Source: Clostridia bacterium (GTDB taxonomy: Bacteria; Bacillota; Clostridia; Saccharofermentanales; UBA5734). Taken from it: 5,226 nucleotides of DNA. Both the position numbers and the translations under genes were made by a program. The notes beneath the pieces are model-generated. The model ran no database searches, was not told the origin of the DNA, and saw only the letters and a list, made by a program, of their open reading frames with translations. Location: positions 1-5,226 of the forward strand of contig RZZF01000149.1 in NCBI GenBank assembly GCA_009929975.1, given 5' to 3'. Of this stretch, positions 1 to 4,716 are shown piece after piece (within the stretch, counting starts at the first letter, position 1; every line of letters begins with the position of its first letter).

Positions 1-652
1 GATCAACATGGCCGTCGCCATCGGCCAGCGGGTAGCGGATATGATAGAACCGCCCCTCCTGGTCCTCATATTCCACTTCCGCGTCGGAGATCGAGGTCAG
101 GCAGCGCGGACACCAGTTGATGATCCGTTCACCCCGGTAGATCAGGTCCTTGTCATAGAGACGGACAAAGACTTCCTGCACCGCGTGCGACAGGCCGTCA
201 TCGAGGGTGAAACGTTCGCGGCTCCAGTCACAGGACGCGCCGAGACGCTTGAGCTGGTCGATGATCCGGCCGCCATACTCTTCTTTCCAGGACCAGGCCC
301 GCTCGAGGAAGCCGTCCCGCCCGAGTGTTTCCTTGTCAACACCCTCCTGCCGCATGGTCTCGACAATCCTCGCTTCTGTCGCGATCGAGGCATGATCGGT
401 TCCGGGCAGCCAGAGCGCGGCATAGCCCTGCATCCGGCGGGTGCGGATCAGAATATCCTGCAGCGTATTGTCGAGCGCATGGCCCATATGCAGCTGTCCG
501 GTGATATTTGGCGGCGGGATCACAATCGTGAACGGTTCCTTTTCAGGATCCGGCTGTGGTGTGAAATAGCCCTTCTCCTGCCATTCCCGGTACAGGCGCT
601 CTTCATGCGGCGCCGGGTCAAAGTTTTTATCGATCTGGTCGATTCGAGCCAT
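1..652 (-). CDS. valS: Valyl-tRNA synthetase, N-terminal part (C-terminus beyond the window)
   Basis: Cytoplasmic class I aminoacyl-tRNA synthetase that attaches valine to tRNA-Val. The first 217 codons are present and the reading frame is still open at the left edge. Seen in the sequence: [15 protein letters not shown] at residues 46-60 contains the class I HIGH signature as HMGH (55-58), [10 protein letters not shown] lies at 84-93, and INWCPRC followed by [11 protein letters not shown] at 178-196 is the entry into the CP1 editing domain. These strings are characteristic of ValS rather than IleS or LeuS, and ASIATE in place of AGIATQ is a variant I associate with Clostridia. The KMSKS loop, anticodon-binding domain and C-terminal coiled coil would lie outside the window. 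The ATG at 652 is chosen because AGGAGG (659-664) sits 6 bases upstream and the protein begins with the usual short lead into the catalytic domain. It is probably co-transcribed with the small membrane-protein gene upstream and controlled by the T-box at 1075-1285. Confidence 0.97.
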   Translation of the reverse strand, partial: MARIDQIDKNFDPAPHEERLYREWQEKGYFTPQPDPEKEPFTIVIPPPNITGQLHMGHALDNTLQDILIRTRRMQGYAALWLPGTDHASIATEARIVETMRQEGVDKETLGRDGFLERAWSWKEEYGGRIIDQLKRLGASCDWSRERFTLDDGLSHAVQEVFVRLYDKDLIYRGERIINWCPRCLTSISDAEVEYEDQEGRFYHIRYPLADGDGHVD

Positions 653-779
653 GGTGTTCCTCCTGTGACGTCCTGGACGGACGGTTATCTGTGGTGTCCG
701 CGGACGGACGGTCGGTGATCGGTGATCGGCTGAGAACCTGCGCCTGGGCGGCCGGATCATCTGATGATGAATTGAACGG
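653..779 (-). other. 127-base spacer before valS with short repeats and palindromes
   Basis: This non-coding gap lies between the stop of the small membrane-protein gene and the valS start. It contains GGACGGACGG twice (675-684 and 702-711 on the plus strand), a tandem CGGTGAT CGGTGAT (713-726), a perfect palindrome GTCCGCGGAC (696-705), and a near-palindrome ATCATC-T-GATGAT (756-768) just after the upstream stop. The valS ribosome binding site AGGAGG is at 659-664. No U-tract follows any hairpin, so I see no terminator here. I also see no convincing promoter, so valS most likely depends on the upstream promoter and T-box. Confidence 0.6.
675..711. repeat. Two direct copies of GGACGGACGG
   Basis: Exact 10-base copies at 675-684 and 702-711, with 17 bases between them; each copy is itself GGAC GGAC GG. 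A tandem CGGTGAT pair (713-726) follows directly. This could be replication-slippage debris or part of an RNA structure ahead of valS; nothing in the sequence decides between these. Confidence 0.6.
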
Positions 780-1043
780 TCAGGCGAAGGCGATCAATAT
801 GAGAACGAACCCCGGTGCGGCAAGCAGCAGGCCTTTCAGTTTGACATCGAGAATCGCGCCGTCGCGGCGGTAATTGGCCAGTTCCTCCGGTGTGAGATGC
901 TCCGCGACTTTCGGATCGACCTGCCGGCCGACATCAAGGTGCTTGCGGTCGACGATGCGCGGTGCCAGATAGACGACCGCCAATCCGACCGCCGCGATGA
1001 TCAGGCCGATGATCCGCAGTATGAGTTCTGTTGTCTGTGACAT
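780..1043 (-). CDS. Small two-span membrane protein of unknown function, between T-box and valS
   Basis: An 87-residue protein that I do not recognise by name. Residues about 8-28 ([20 protein letters not shown]) and about 70-86 ([17 protein letters not shown]) are hydrophobic and long enough to cross the membrane. Between them lies a charged segment of about 40 residues containing [14 protein letters not shown] and [12 protein letters not shown], so a hairpin topology with that loop on one side is likely. There is no cleavable signal peptide or lipobox. The ATG at 1043 is chosen because a strong site, GGGGAGGA (1048-1055), lies just upstream. The same frame stays open further upstream, but that part runs through the T-box terminator and cannot be coding. 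The gene is the first one after the T-box and is followed by valS, so it is probably induced by valine limitation or low tRNA-Val charging. It could be an unrelated passenger in the operon. Existence is well supported; function is unknown. Confidence 0.82.
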   Translation of the reverse strand: MSQTTELILRIIGLIIAAVGLAVVYLAPRIVDRKHLDVGRQVDPKVAEHLTPEELANYRRDGAILDVKLKGLLLAAPGFVLILIAFA

Positions 1044-1047
1044 GCGG

Positions 1048-1055
1048 TCCTCCCC
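1048..1055 (-). promoter_or_regulatory. Ribosome binding site GGGGAGGA of the small membrane protein
   Basis: On the minus strand GGGGAGGA ends 4 bases before the ATG at 1043. It fixes this start over any upstream in-frame codon, since those lie in the T-box terminator. Confidence 0.8.
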
Positions 1056-1070
1056 GCCGGTTATTCCGGC
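1056..1070 (-). other. Hairpin GCCGG-AATAA-CCGGC abutting the ribosome binding site
   Basis: A perfect 5-bp GC-rich stem with a 5-base loop lies between the T-box terminator U-tract (1075-1080) and the GGGGAGGA site (1048-1055). It has no U-tract of its own, so it is not a terminator. It could stabilise the read-through mRNA or influence ribosome access; this is inference only. Confidence 0.45.
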
Positions 1071-1074
1071 CACT

Positions 1075-1112
1075 AAAAAAGCTTCCATCCAGTTCTTGAA
1101 CTGGACGAAAGC
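1075..1112 (-). terminator. Intrinsic terminator of the T-box leader
   Basis: On the minus strand the arms GCTTTCGTCCAGTT (1112-1099) and AACTGGATGGAAGC (1094-1081) form an uninterrupted 14-bp stem including two G-U pairs, with a CAAG loop, followed by six T residues (1080-1075). It ends 31 bases before the first gene's start codon. Confidence 0.95.
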
Positions 1113-1136
1113 CTGACTTCCGTGGTACCACCAGTT
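1099..1136 (-). promoter_or_regulatory. T-box antiterminator
   Basis: AACTGG (1136-1131) can pair with CCAGTT (1104-1099), which is also part of the 5' arm of the terminator, so the two folds exclude each other. Between them lies the conserved TGGTACCACGG, whose UGGU would pair with the uncharged tRNA acceptor end, and a second short ACG/CGT helix. The 3' arm of the terminator repeats AACTGG (1094-1089), which makes the competition explicit. Confidence 0.88.
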
Positions 1137-1207
1137 TTCCTGCCTTACGGCAGACACTCTTCGGATCTGACGCCATCCCAGCGTTTCGCTCCGGGGCGAC
1201 CTTCCGC

Positions 1208-1210
1208 GAC
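1208..1210 (-). promoter_or_regulatory. Probable T-box specifier codon GUC (valine)
   Basis: GTC directly follows the GAA that pairs with AGTA (1272-1269) in the loop E motif of known T-boxes, and it would match anticodon GAC of tRNA-Val. It is followed by G rather than the more common A. The exact frame is inferred from the motif, not from a computed fold; GTA at 1217-1215 is a weaker alternative and also encodes valine. Confidence 0.65.
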
Positions 1211-1304
1211 TTCGTACCGAGGGATCTCTCAGCCTGTGGATCCCATTCTCTGACGGTCGGTAAGTGCGTACTCTTCCCTTTCAACACGAAAAAATATTGA
1301 TCTC

Positions 1305-1333
1305 ATACTACCCGATTCAGCTTGAAAAATCAA
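1305..1333 (-). promoter_or_regulatory. Putative promoter of the T-box/valS transcript
   Basis: On the minus strand TTGATT (1333-1328) and TAGTAT (1310-1305) are separated by exactly 17 bases, giving 4 of 6 matches to each sigma-70/SigA box. Transcription would begin near 1298, just upstream of the T-box stem I, as expected for a leader of about 255 bases. The -35 box lies inside the palindrome CTTGA-TTTT-TCAAG. Confidence 0.65.
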
Positions 1334-1334
1334 G
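1321..1334. repeat. Palindrome CTTGA-AAAA-TCAAG between divergent promoters
   Basis: A perfect 5-bp inverted repeat with a 4-base A spacer overlaps the -35 box of the minus-strand promoter and lies 9 bases from the -35 box of the plus-strand promoter. It could be an operator for one or both directions, or could arise by chance in this A/T-rich patch. Confidence 0.4.
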
Positions 1335-1343
1335 CGTCTCAAC

Positions 1344-1372
1344 CTGACGCGGCCAGCGGCTTCTGCTATACT
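1344..1372 (+). promoter_or_regulatory. Putative extended -10 promoter of the nitroreductase gene
   Basis: TGCTATACT (1364-1372) gives a -10 box TATACT with the extended TGn element. CTGACG (1344-1349), 4 of 6 matches to the -35 box, is spaced by 17 bases. The start site would fall near 1379, leaving a leader of about 65 bases before the ATG at 1444. Confidence 0.7.
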
Positions 1373-1381
1373 GACAGCATG

Positions 1382-1396
1382 ACCGGCACGGCCGGT
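1382..1396 (+). other. Hairpin ACCGGC-ACG-GCCGGT in the nitroreductase leader
   Basis: A perfect 6-bp GC-rich inverted repeat lies a few bases after the predicted transcription start. No U-tract follows, so it is not a terminator. It may protect the 5' end of the mRNA or be an operator. A second, weaker repeat GTGA-N7-TCAC (1395-1409) overlaps its end. Confidence 0.4.
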
Positions 1397-1430
1397 GATG
1401 ATTTGTCACGGAGAATCACCTGACTCGTAT

Positions 1431-1435
1431 GGAGG
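1431..1435 (+). promoter_or_regulatory. Ribosome binding site GGAGG that sets the nitroreductase start
   Basis: GGAGG lies 8 bases before the ATG at 1444. An in-frame ATG at 1429 overlaps this site and has no good site of its own, so 1444 is preferred. Confidence 0.85.
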
Positions 1436-1443
1436 TTGATACG

Positions 1444-1974
1444 ATGACCATACAGAAATTGATGCAGAACCGCTATTCGGTCCGCAGCTACAGTCAGATG
1501 CCGCTTCAGCCGGAGCATCTGGCTCAGATCCTCAATGCCGGCCGGGCCGCACCCACCGCGGCCAACCGCCAGCCCCAGCGTGTTCTGGTGGTCCGCAGCG
1601 AAGACGGTCTGGAACGTCTCGGCCAATGCTCGCGCAGCCTGTTCGGCGCGCCCTGTGCCCTGATCGTCTGCACTGACCGCGAGTCGGCCTGGCAGCGCCA
1701 GCAGGACCAGTTCAACAGCGCGACCATGGACGCGTCGATCGTGACCACTCACATGATGCTGCAGGCCTGGGATCTGGGGATCGGCAGCTGCTGGGTCTGT
1801 GCCTTTGATCCTGATAAGGTCCGCCGGCTGTTCAATATTCCGGATAACTGGCAGATTGAATGCCTGCTGCCGCTCGGATATCCGGCCGCCGATGCCGCGC
1901 CCGGACCGAACCACAGCCAGCGCAAGCCGCCAGAAGCAACCGTGTTTGACGAACAAGTGCCGGAGCAGACTTGA
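1444..1974 (+). CDS. Nitroreductase-family FMN-dependent oxidoreductase
   Basis: A 176-residue cytoplasmic flavoprotein of the small single-domain nitroreductase family, which as a group reduces nitroaromatics, quinones or flavins with NAD(P)H using bound FMN. Seen in the sequence: RYSVRSY at residues 10-16 is the N-terminal RxSxR-type FMN phosphate-binding motif. APTAANRQPQR at 36-46 is the family's A-P-[ST]-A-x-N-x-Q-P segment. MDASIVTTHMMLQAWDLGIGSCWV at 95-118 contains the D-x-[AS] and LGxGSCW motifs. LPLGYP at 142-147 and SQRKPPE with VFDE at 158-170 match the C-terminal 'LGYP ... RKP' pattern. Length is typical for the short clostridial members, and family members usually act as homodimers. 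It has its own extended -10 promoter and is probably co-transcribed with the DUF3783-type gene 54 bases downstream. The true substrate cannot be read from the sequence. Confidence 0.93.
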   Translation: MTIQKLMQNRYSVRSYSQMPLQPEHLAQILNAGRAAPTAANRQPQRVLVVRSEDGLERLGQCSRSLFGAPCALIVCTDRESAWQRQQDQFNSATMDASIVTTHMMLQAWDLGIGSCWVCAFDPDKVRRLFNIPDNWQIECLLPLGYPAADAAPGPNHSQRKPPEATVFDEQVPEQT

Positions 1975-2015
1975 ATCAGGGCTGAGCGTACCGGATACCA
2001 TCATTCGAACCTGAT

Positions 2016-2021
2016 GAGGAG
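2016..2021 (+). promoter_or_regulatory. Ribosome binding site GAGGAG that sets the start at 2029
   Basis: GAGGAG ends 7 bases before the ATG at 2029. An in-frame ATG at 2014 overlaps the site itself and has no site upstream, so 2029 is the start. Confidence 0.85.
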
Positions 2022-2028
2022 ATCAATC

Positions 2029-2691
2029 ATGAATACTGAACAGGAAAAAAGAGAACCGGCAGCGATGCCATCTGCCGATGAACCGGCTGTCTCCTGGGTT
2101 GATTCCAGCCAGCCGGCCGCCATCGAAAGAGGCCGCGAAGTGGTCGTTTTATACGGCATTGATCCCGGCAGCCGCCAGGGCCGTTCACTGCTCGGCCTGC
2201 TGGCCGCGATGGCCATCCCGGTCCGGCTGGTGGCTCCCGACCAGTTGAATCAAACGGTCGCCTTTTGTGCCGCGATACCTGACGCGCAGGCCGCGACGCT
2301 GCCCGGCAGCGGCACAGCGCCGGATGTGCAGATGATGCTGATGCGTGATCTTGGCGACGGGCAGATCAATGACCTGCTCAGGCAGATCCGCGAGAGCGAG
2401 GCCGGACCGATCCGGCTGAAAGCGGTCGTCACCGCGCATAACCAGGCGTGGACCCTGATCGATCTGATCCGTGAACTGGAAGAAGAGCATGCGATGATGG
2501 GGGCATATACACGGCTGCGCCAGAGCATGCAGCTGGCGGAAAGCTGGCTGGCCGCGGCAGACGATGAGGCTGAGGCGTCAGCCGCTCTGCGCGACCTGCT
2601 CAGTCAGGCCACTGCCCTGGTCAGCGGGACTGAGCCGCCGCCCGTTGACAGCATGTTGGCCATCGACCGCGCGATTCGCGAGCGTCTCTGA
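2029..2691 (+). CDS. DUF3783-type protein of unknown function
   Basis: A 220-residue soluble protein with no signal peptide or membrane segment. Residues 1-35 are hydrophilic and look unstructured. Residues 37-91 (VVVLYGIDPGSRQGRS, then LLAAMAIPVRLVAPDQLNQTV) look like an alternating beta/alpha fold, with a strand, a G-rich turn and a DQLNQTV segment. Residues about 101-157 match what I know of the DUF3783 domain: MMLMRDLGDGQINDLLRQIR, then RLKAVVTAHNQAWTL (129-143, the K-A-V-x-T-x-x-N-x-x-W-T signature) and LIRELEEEHAMM. Residues 158-220 are rich in Ala and Glu and probably helical. The function of this family is not established to my knowledge. The gene follows the nitroreductase at 54 bases without a visible terminator, so the two are probably one transcript. 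Its stop lies 9 bases from that of the converging lipoprotein gene. Confidence 0.85.
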   Translation: MNTEQEKREPAAMPSADEPAVSWVDSSQPAAIERGREVVVLYGIDPGSRQGRSLLGLLAAMAIPVRLVAPDQLNQTVAFCAAIPDAQAATLPGSGTAPDVQMMLMRDLGDGQINDLLRQIRESEAGPIRLKAVVTAHNQAWTLIDLIRELEEEHAMMGAYTRLRQSMQLAESWLAAADDEAEASAALRDLLSQATALVSGTEPPPVDSMLAIDRAIRERL

Positions 2692-2700
2692 CCGGTCGTT

Positions 2701-4716
2701 TTACTGGACGAGCACCTGATCCACCTGCCACTGTTCATTGGCATTGATCAACACAACCTTGACCAGCCAGGGCCGGACCTGCTCATCGTAGAGCGGCAGC
2801 CAGGCCGTCAGGGTTGTTTCATTCTGCTGGCTGACCAGAACCGGTGTGACCTGCCAGGCCTCCTCCAGAAGCAGCGGCAGCAGCGTCAGGTTGACGCGGT
2901 CGCCGACACTGAGGCTATAAGCGGTCAGGTAATCCTGCCAGCTGTCCGGCAGTGTCAGGGCATAGGGTTCAGCCAGAGCGGCCATGAGACGGTCTCGGGT
3001 TTCCTGATCTGCCAGCTGAATCGAGTCTGACAGACCGCTGTGCGCCACCGTCAGCTGTTTGCTGCCATTGAGCGCATGATAGTCGATCCGGCCAATCGGC
3101 AGCCGGGCCAGGCAATCCGGCTGGTCAGGCCCGGTCGATCGCGACAGTGAGAGTTCAAACTGGTGTGAAGCCGCGCCTGTTGCCAGTTTCGTACCAAGAT
3201 AGTCCAGACGTGTCTGGAGCAGAATCTGGCGATCTGCGGCCGGATCCGGCTTGATAAACAACGGCCGGTCTTCTTCCTGCGGCCAGGCCGTCCGCAGAAC
3301 CTGTTCGGCGTCAAGCGCCGTGATCCGGCCCTGGACCGCCGGGGCGAAATCATCCGGGATCAGCTGCGGCAGCATCATCTGCCAGTCACCGTCCGTCAGC
3401 CAGTCGGCCGGGCTGTCCGGACTGAGTGTCAGATGCAGGTTGTCCAGCGGCATTTCCCCATGCAGGACCGGCTGCTGGCGCTGGTCTAACATCCGGACGA
3501 CCAGGGTTCCGTCGAGACGGTCATCAAGATTGTAGCCGAGTTCAGCCAGCGGCTGCAGGTCGCTGAGCAGCCGGGTCTGGTCATAAGCGGGCTGCCCGCC
3601 TGTCTCCACCCGGACATCAATGCGCAGCCCGAGTGTCGGATCAAGCAGCGCGCCGGGCTGCGCCTCCTCGGCCTTCTCTCCGGTCAGCGCGATCTGGCTG
3701 AACGTGTCCGGCAGCTGGTCATCGATCTGCTGTTCAATCTGGTGGTAAAGCGTATAGACATCCTGGCTGCAGAACAGGCTCTGCCGGATGGTCAGGGCCT
3801 CCGTCCCGTCACGGTGGTAAAAGATCCGCCCGGCCAGAATACCGCTCAGCTCCCGGTACAGTCCGGACATGGTATCAACAGCGGCCGGGCAGACGGCTGC
3901 CTCGACGGGAATCTGGTAGCCGTCACGGCCCATGAATGTGCATTGGTCAAACAGGGTGCCGCGCACATGAAGCGGCATCAGGCCGCTGCTGAAGCTTTCG
4001 AAGCTGCAGCCGACCACGTCAAGCTGGCTGGGCAGAGCGGTTTCATCTGTCGCCAGCGGCGATCCGGCCAGGTTGTAGAACTGGCAGTCTACCAGGCGGA
4101 TGGCTTCTGAACCGGCCAGAAGGATCGCTTCGGCCTGGCCGCCGAAAAACTCACAGGACTCAAACGTGATCCGGCTGCTGTTGCTGATCGAAAGCAGCGG
4201 AATCAGGCCGGACAGGGTGTCGGCGGTGTAATCAAAGCGGGCATACCCGAAACGGATATTGCGAAAGGTCAGATTGTCGCTGTCGCTGATCGTCAGGATC
4301 GGAGCGTCTTCCTCAGGTCGTGACAAGGTCGGCCATCCGGTTCCCGTGGCCTCAACCACCAGGTCGCGGGCCCCTTGCAGAATCCCCTGGCCCGTCAGGT
4401 CATACCACTGCCCGCCAGGCAGCTGCAGGGACTCGCCGCGGGTCAGATCGCCGTAGCGGCCCGGATCGGTCAGTTCCGGTGCCGGCAGTCCGGTCGTTTC
4501 CGGCGGCGTTGTCTCAGTCGTCGATTCAGACTGGCTCGCGGAAGGCGACGGTGTCAGGACCGGAGCGGTCGAATCGGTCGGCTCAGCTGAACTGCCTTCA
4601 GTCAGCGACGGATCCGGCGCCGGCCACTGGCAGGCGGCCAGAGCGATCAGCAGCACGGTGACAAGGCAGAGGATGGTACCCTGCCGCCAGGAAAGCAGCG
4701 GTCGTTTTCGCGTCAT
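2701..4716 (-). CDS. Lipoprotein with beta-helix-like region and unknown C-terminal half
   Basis: A 671-residue exported lipoprotein. Residues 1-29 form a lipoprotein signal: basic start MTRKRP, a hydrophobic core, and the lipobox L26-A27-A28-C29, with Cys29 as the lipidated residue on the outer face of the membrane. Residues 30-80 are a Ser/Thr/Pro/Glu linker typical of surface proteins. Residues about 105-320 show repeated short rungs of right-handed beta-helix type: LTFRNIRF (149-156), ITFESCEF (183-190), IRLVDCQF (206-213), LDVVGCSF (232-239), TLFDQCTF (254-261) and possibly LTIRQSLF (308-315). The remaining 350 residues, starting with a helical YTLYHQIEQQIDDQL (321-335), resemble nothing I can name. 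I see no obvious catalytic triad or lyase signature, so it may bind rather than cut. The ATG at 4716 has AGGAGG (4723-4728) 6 bases upstream and overlaps the stop of the preceding gene. Gene and lipoprotein calls are strong; the beta-helix call is moderate. Confidence 0.9.
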   Translation of the reverse strand: MTRKRPLLSWRQGTILCLVTVLLIALAACQWPAPDPSLTEGSSAEPTDSTAPVLTPSPSASQSESTTETTPPETTGLPAPELTDPGRYGDLTRGESLQLPGGQWYDLTGQGILQGARDLVVEATGTGWPTLSRPEEDAPILTISDSDNLTFRNIRFGYARFDYTADTLSGLIPLLSISNSSRITFESCEFFGGQAEAILLAGSEAIRLVDCQFYNLAGSPLATDETALPSQLDVVGCSFESFSSGLMPLHVRGTLFDQCTFMGRDGYQIPVEAAVCPAAVDTMSGLYRELSGILAGRIFYHRDGTEALTIRQSLFCSQDVYTLYHQIEQQIDDQLPDTFSQIALTGEKAEEAQPGALLDPTLGLRIDVRVETGGQPAYDQTRLLSDLQPLAELGYNLDDRLDGTLVVRMLDQRQQPVLHGEMPLDNLHLTLSPDSPADWLTDGDWQMMLPQLIPDDFAPAVQGRITALDAEQVLRTAWPQEEDRPLFIKPDPAADRQILLQTRLDYLGTKLATGAASHQFELSLSRSTGPDQPDCLARLPIGRIDYHALNGSKQLTVAHSGLSDSIQLADQETRDRLMAALAEPYALTLPDSWQDYLTAYSLSVGDRVNLTLLPLLLEEAWQVTPVLVSQQNETTLTAWLPLYDEQVRPWLVKVVLINANEQWQVDQVLVQ
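4629..4716 (-). other. Lipoprotein signal peptide with lipobox LAAC
   Basis: Residues 1-29 of the lipoprotein: positively charged R3, K4, R5 and R11, a hydrophobic stretch ILCLVTVLLIALAA, then Cys29 in the lipobox L-A-A-C. This predicts cleavage before Cys29 and lipid anchoring. Confidence 0.92.

Larger units (their letters stand above)
1075..1285 (-). ncRNA. T-box riboswitch (tRNA-Val sensing leader of the valS operon)
   Basis: A cis-acting leader that binds a specific tRNA and terminates transcription unless that tRNA is uncharged. Seen on the minus strand, 5' to 3': AGTA of the specifier loop (1272-1269); the TACCGA/TCGGTA helix; the distal bulge AGAGA (1251-1247); the stem GGGATC/GATCCC (1244-1239 with 1226-1221) closing an apical loop with GCTGAGA (1233-1227), which fits the GNUGNRA motif; GAA followed by the likely specifier codon GTC (1210-1208); the stem III hairpin CTGCC-GTAA-GGCAG (1153-1140); the T-box core GGTGGTACCACGG (1132-1120); and the terminator (1112-1075). 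GUC is a valine codon, and the UGGU of the core would pair with an ACCA tRNA end, the discriminator usual for tRNA-Val. Both agree with valS being downstream. I did not resolve the stem II and IIA/B pairings. The 5' boundary is approximate. Confidence 0.95.

Noticed and set aside
8..718. Long plus-strand open frame (236 codons) opposite valS
   Set aside because: The minus strand carries unmistakable ValS motifs ([20 protein letters not shown]). The plus-strand frame is a shadow of high-GC codon use and runs on past the valS start.
653..779. Separate promoter for valS in the spacer
   Set aside because: No pair of -35 and -10 boxes at acceptable spacing could be found on the minus strand here.
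1044..1157. Upstream in-frame extension of the small membrane-protein gene
   Set aside because: It would translate through the T-box core and the intrinsic terminator. The start at 1043 has a strong ribosome binding site and begins the conserved-looking protein.
934..1287. Minus-strand open frame covering the T-box leader
   Set aside because: It overlaps a structured RNA whose motifs explain the sequence, and the product is basic and low in recognisable content.
1321..1334. CTTGA-AAAA-TCAAG as an intrinsic terminator
   Set aside because: The stem is only 5 bp, it is A/T-rich, no gene ends nearby, and it overlaps a good promoter.
1366..2004. Minus-strand open frame (212 codons) opposite the nitroreductase
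   Set aside because: The plus strand encodes a complete nitroreductase with promoter and ribosome binding site; the opposite frame has neither.
3742..4110. Plus-strand open frame inside the lipoprotein gene
   Set aside because: It lies wholly within a continuous 671-codon gene with signal peptide and repeats, and has no ribosome binding site.
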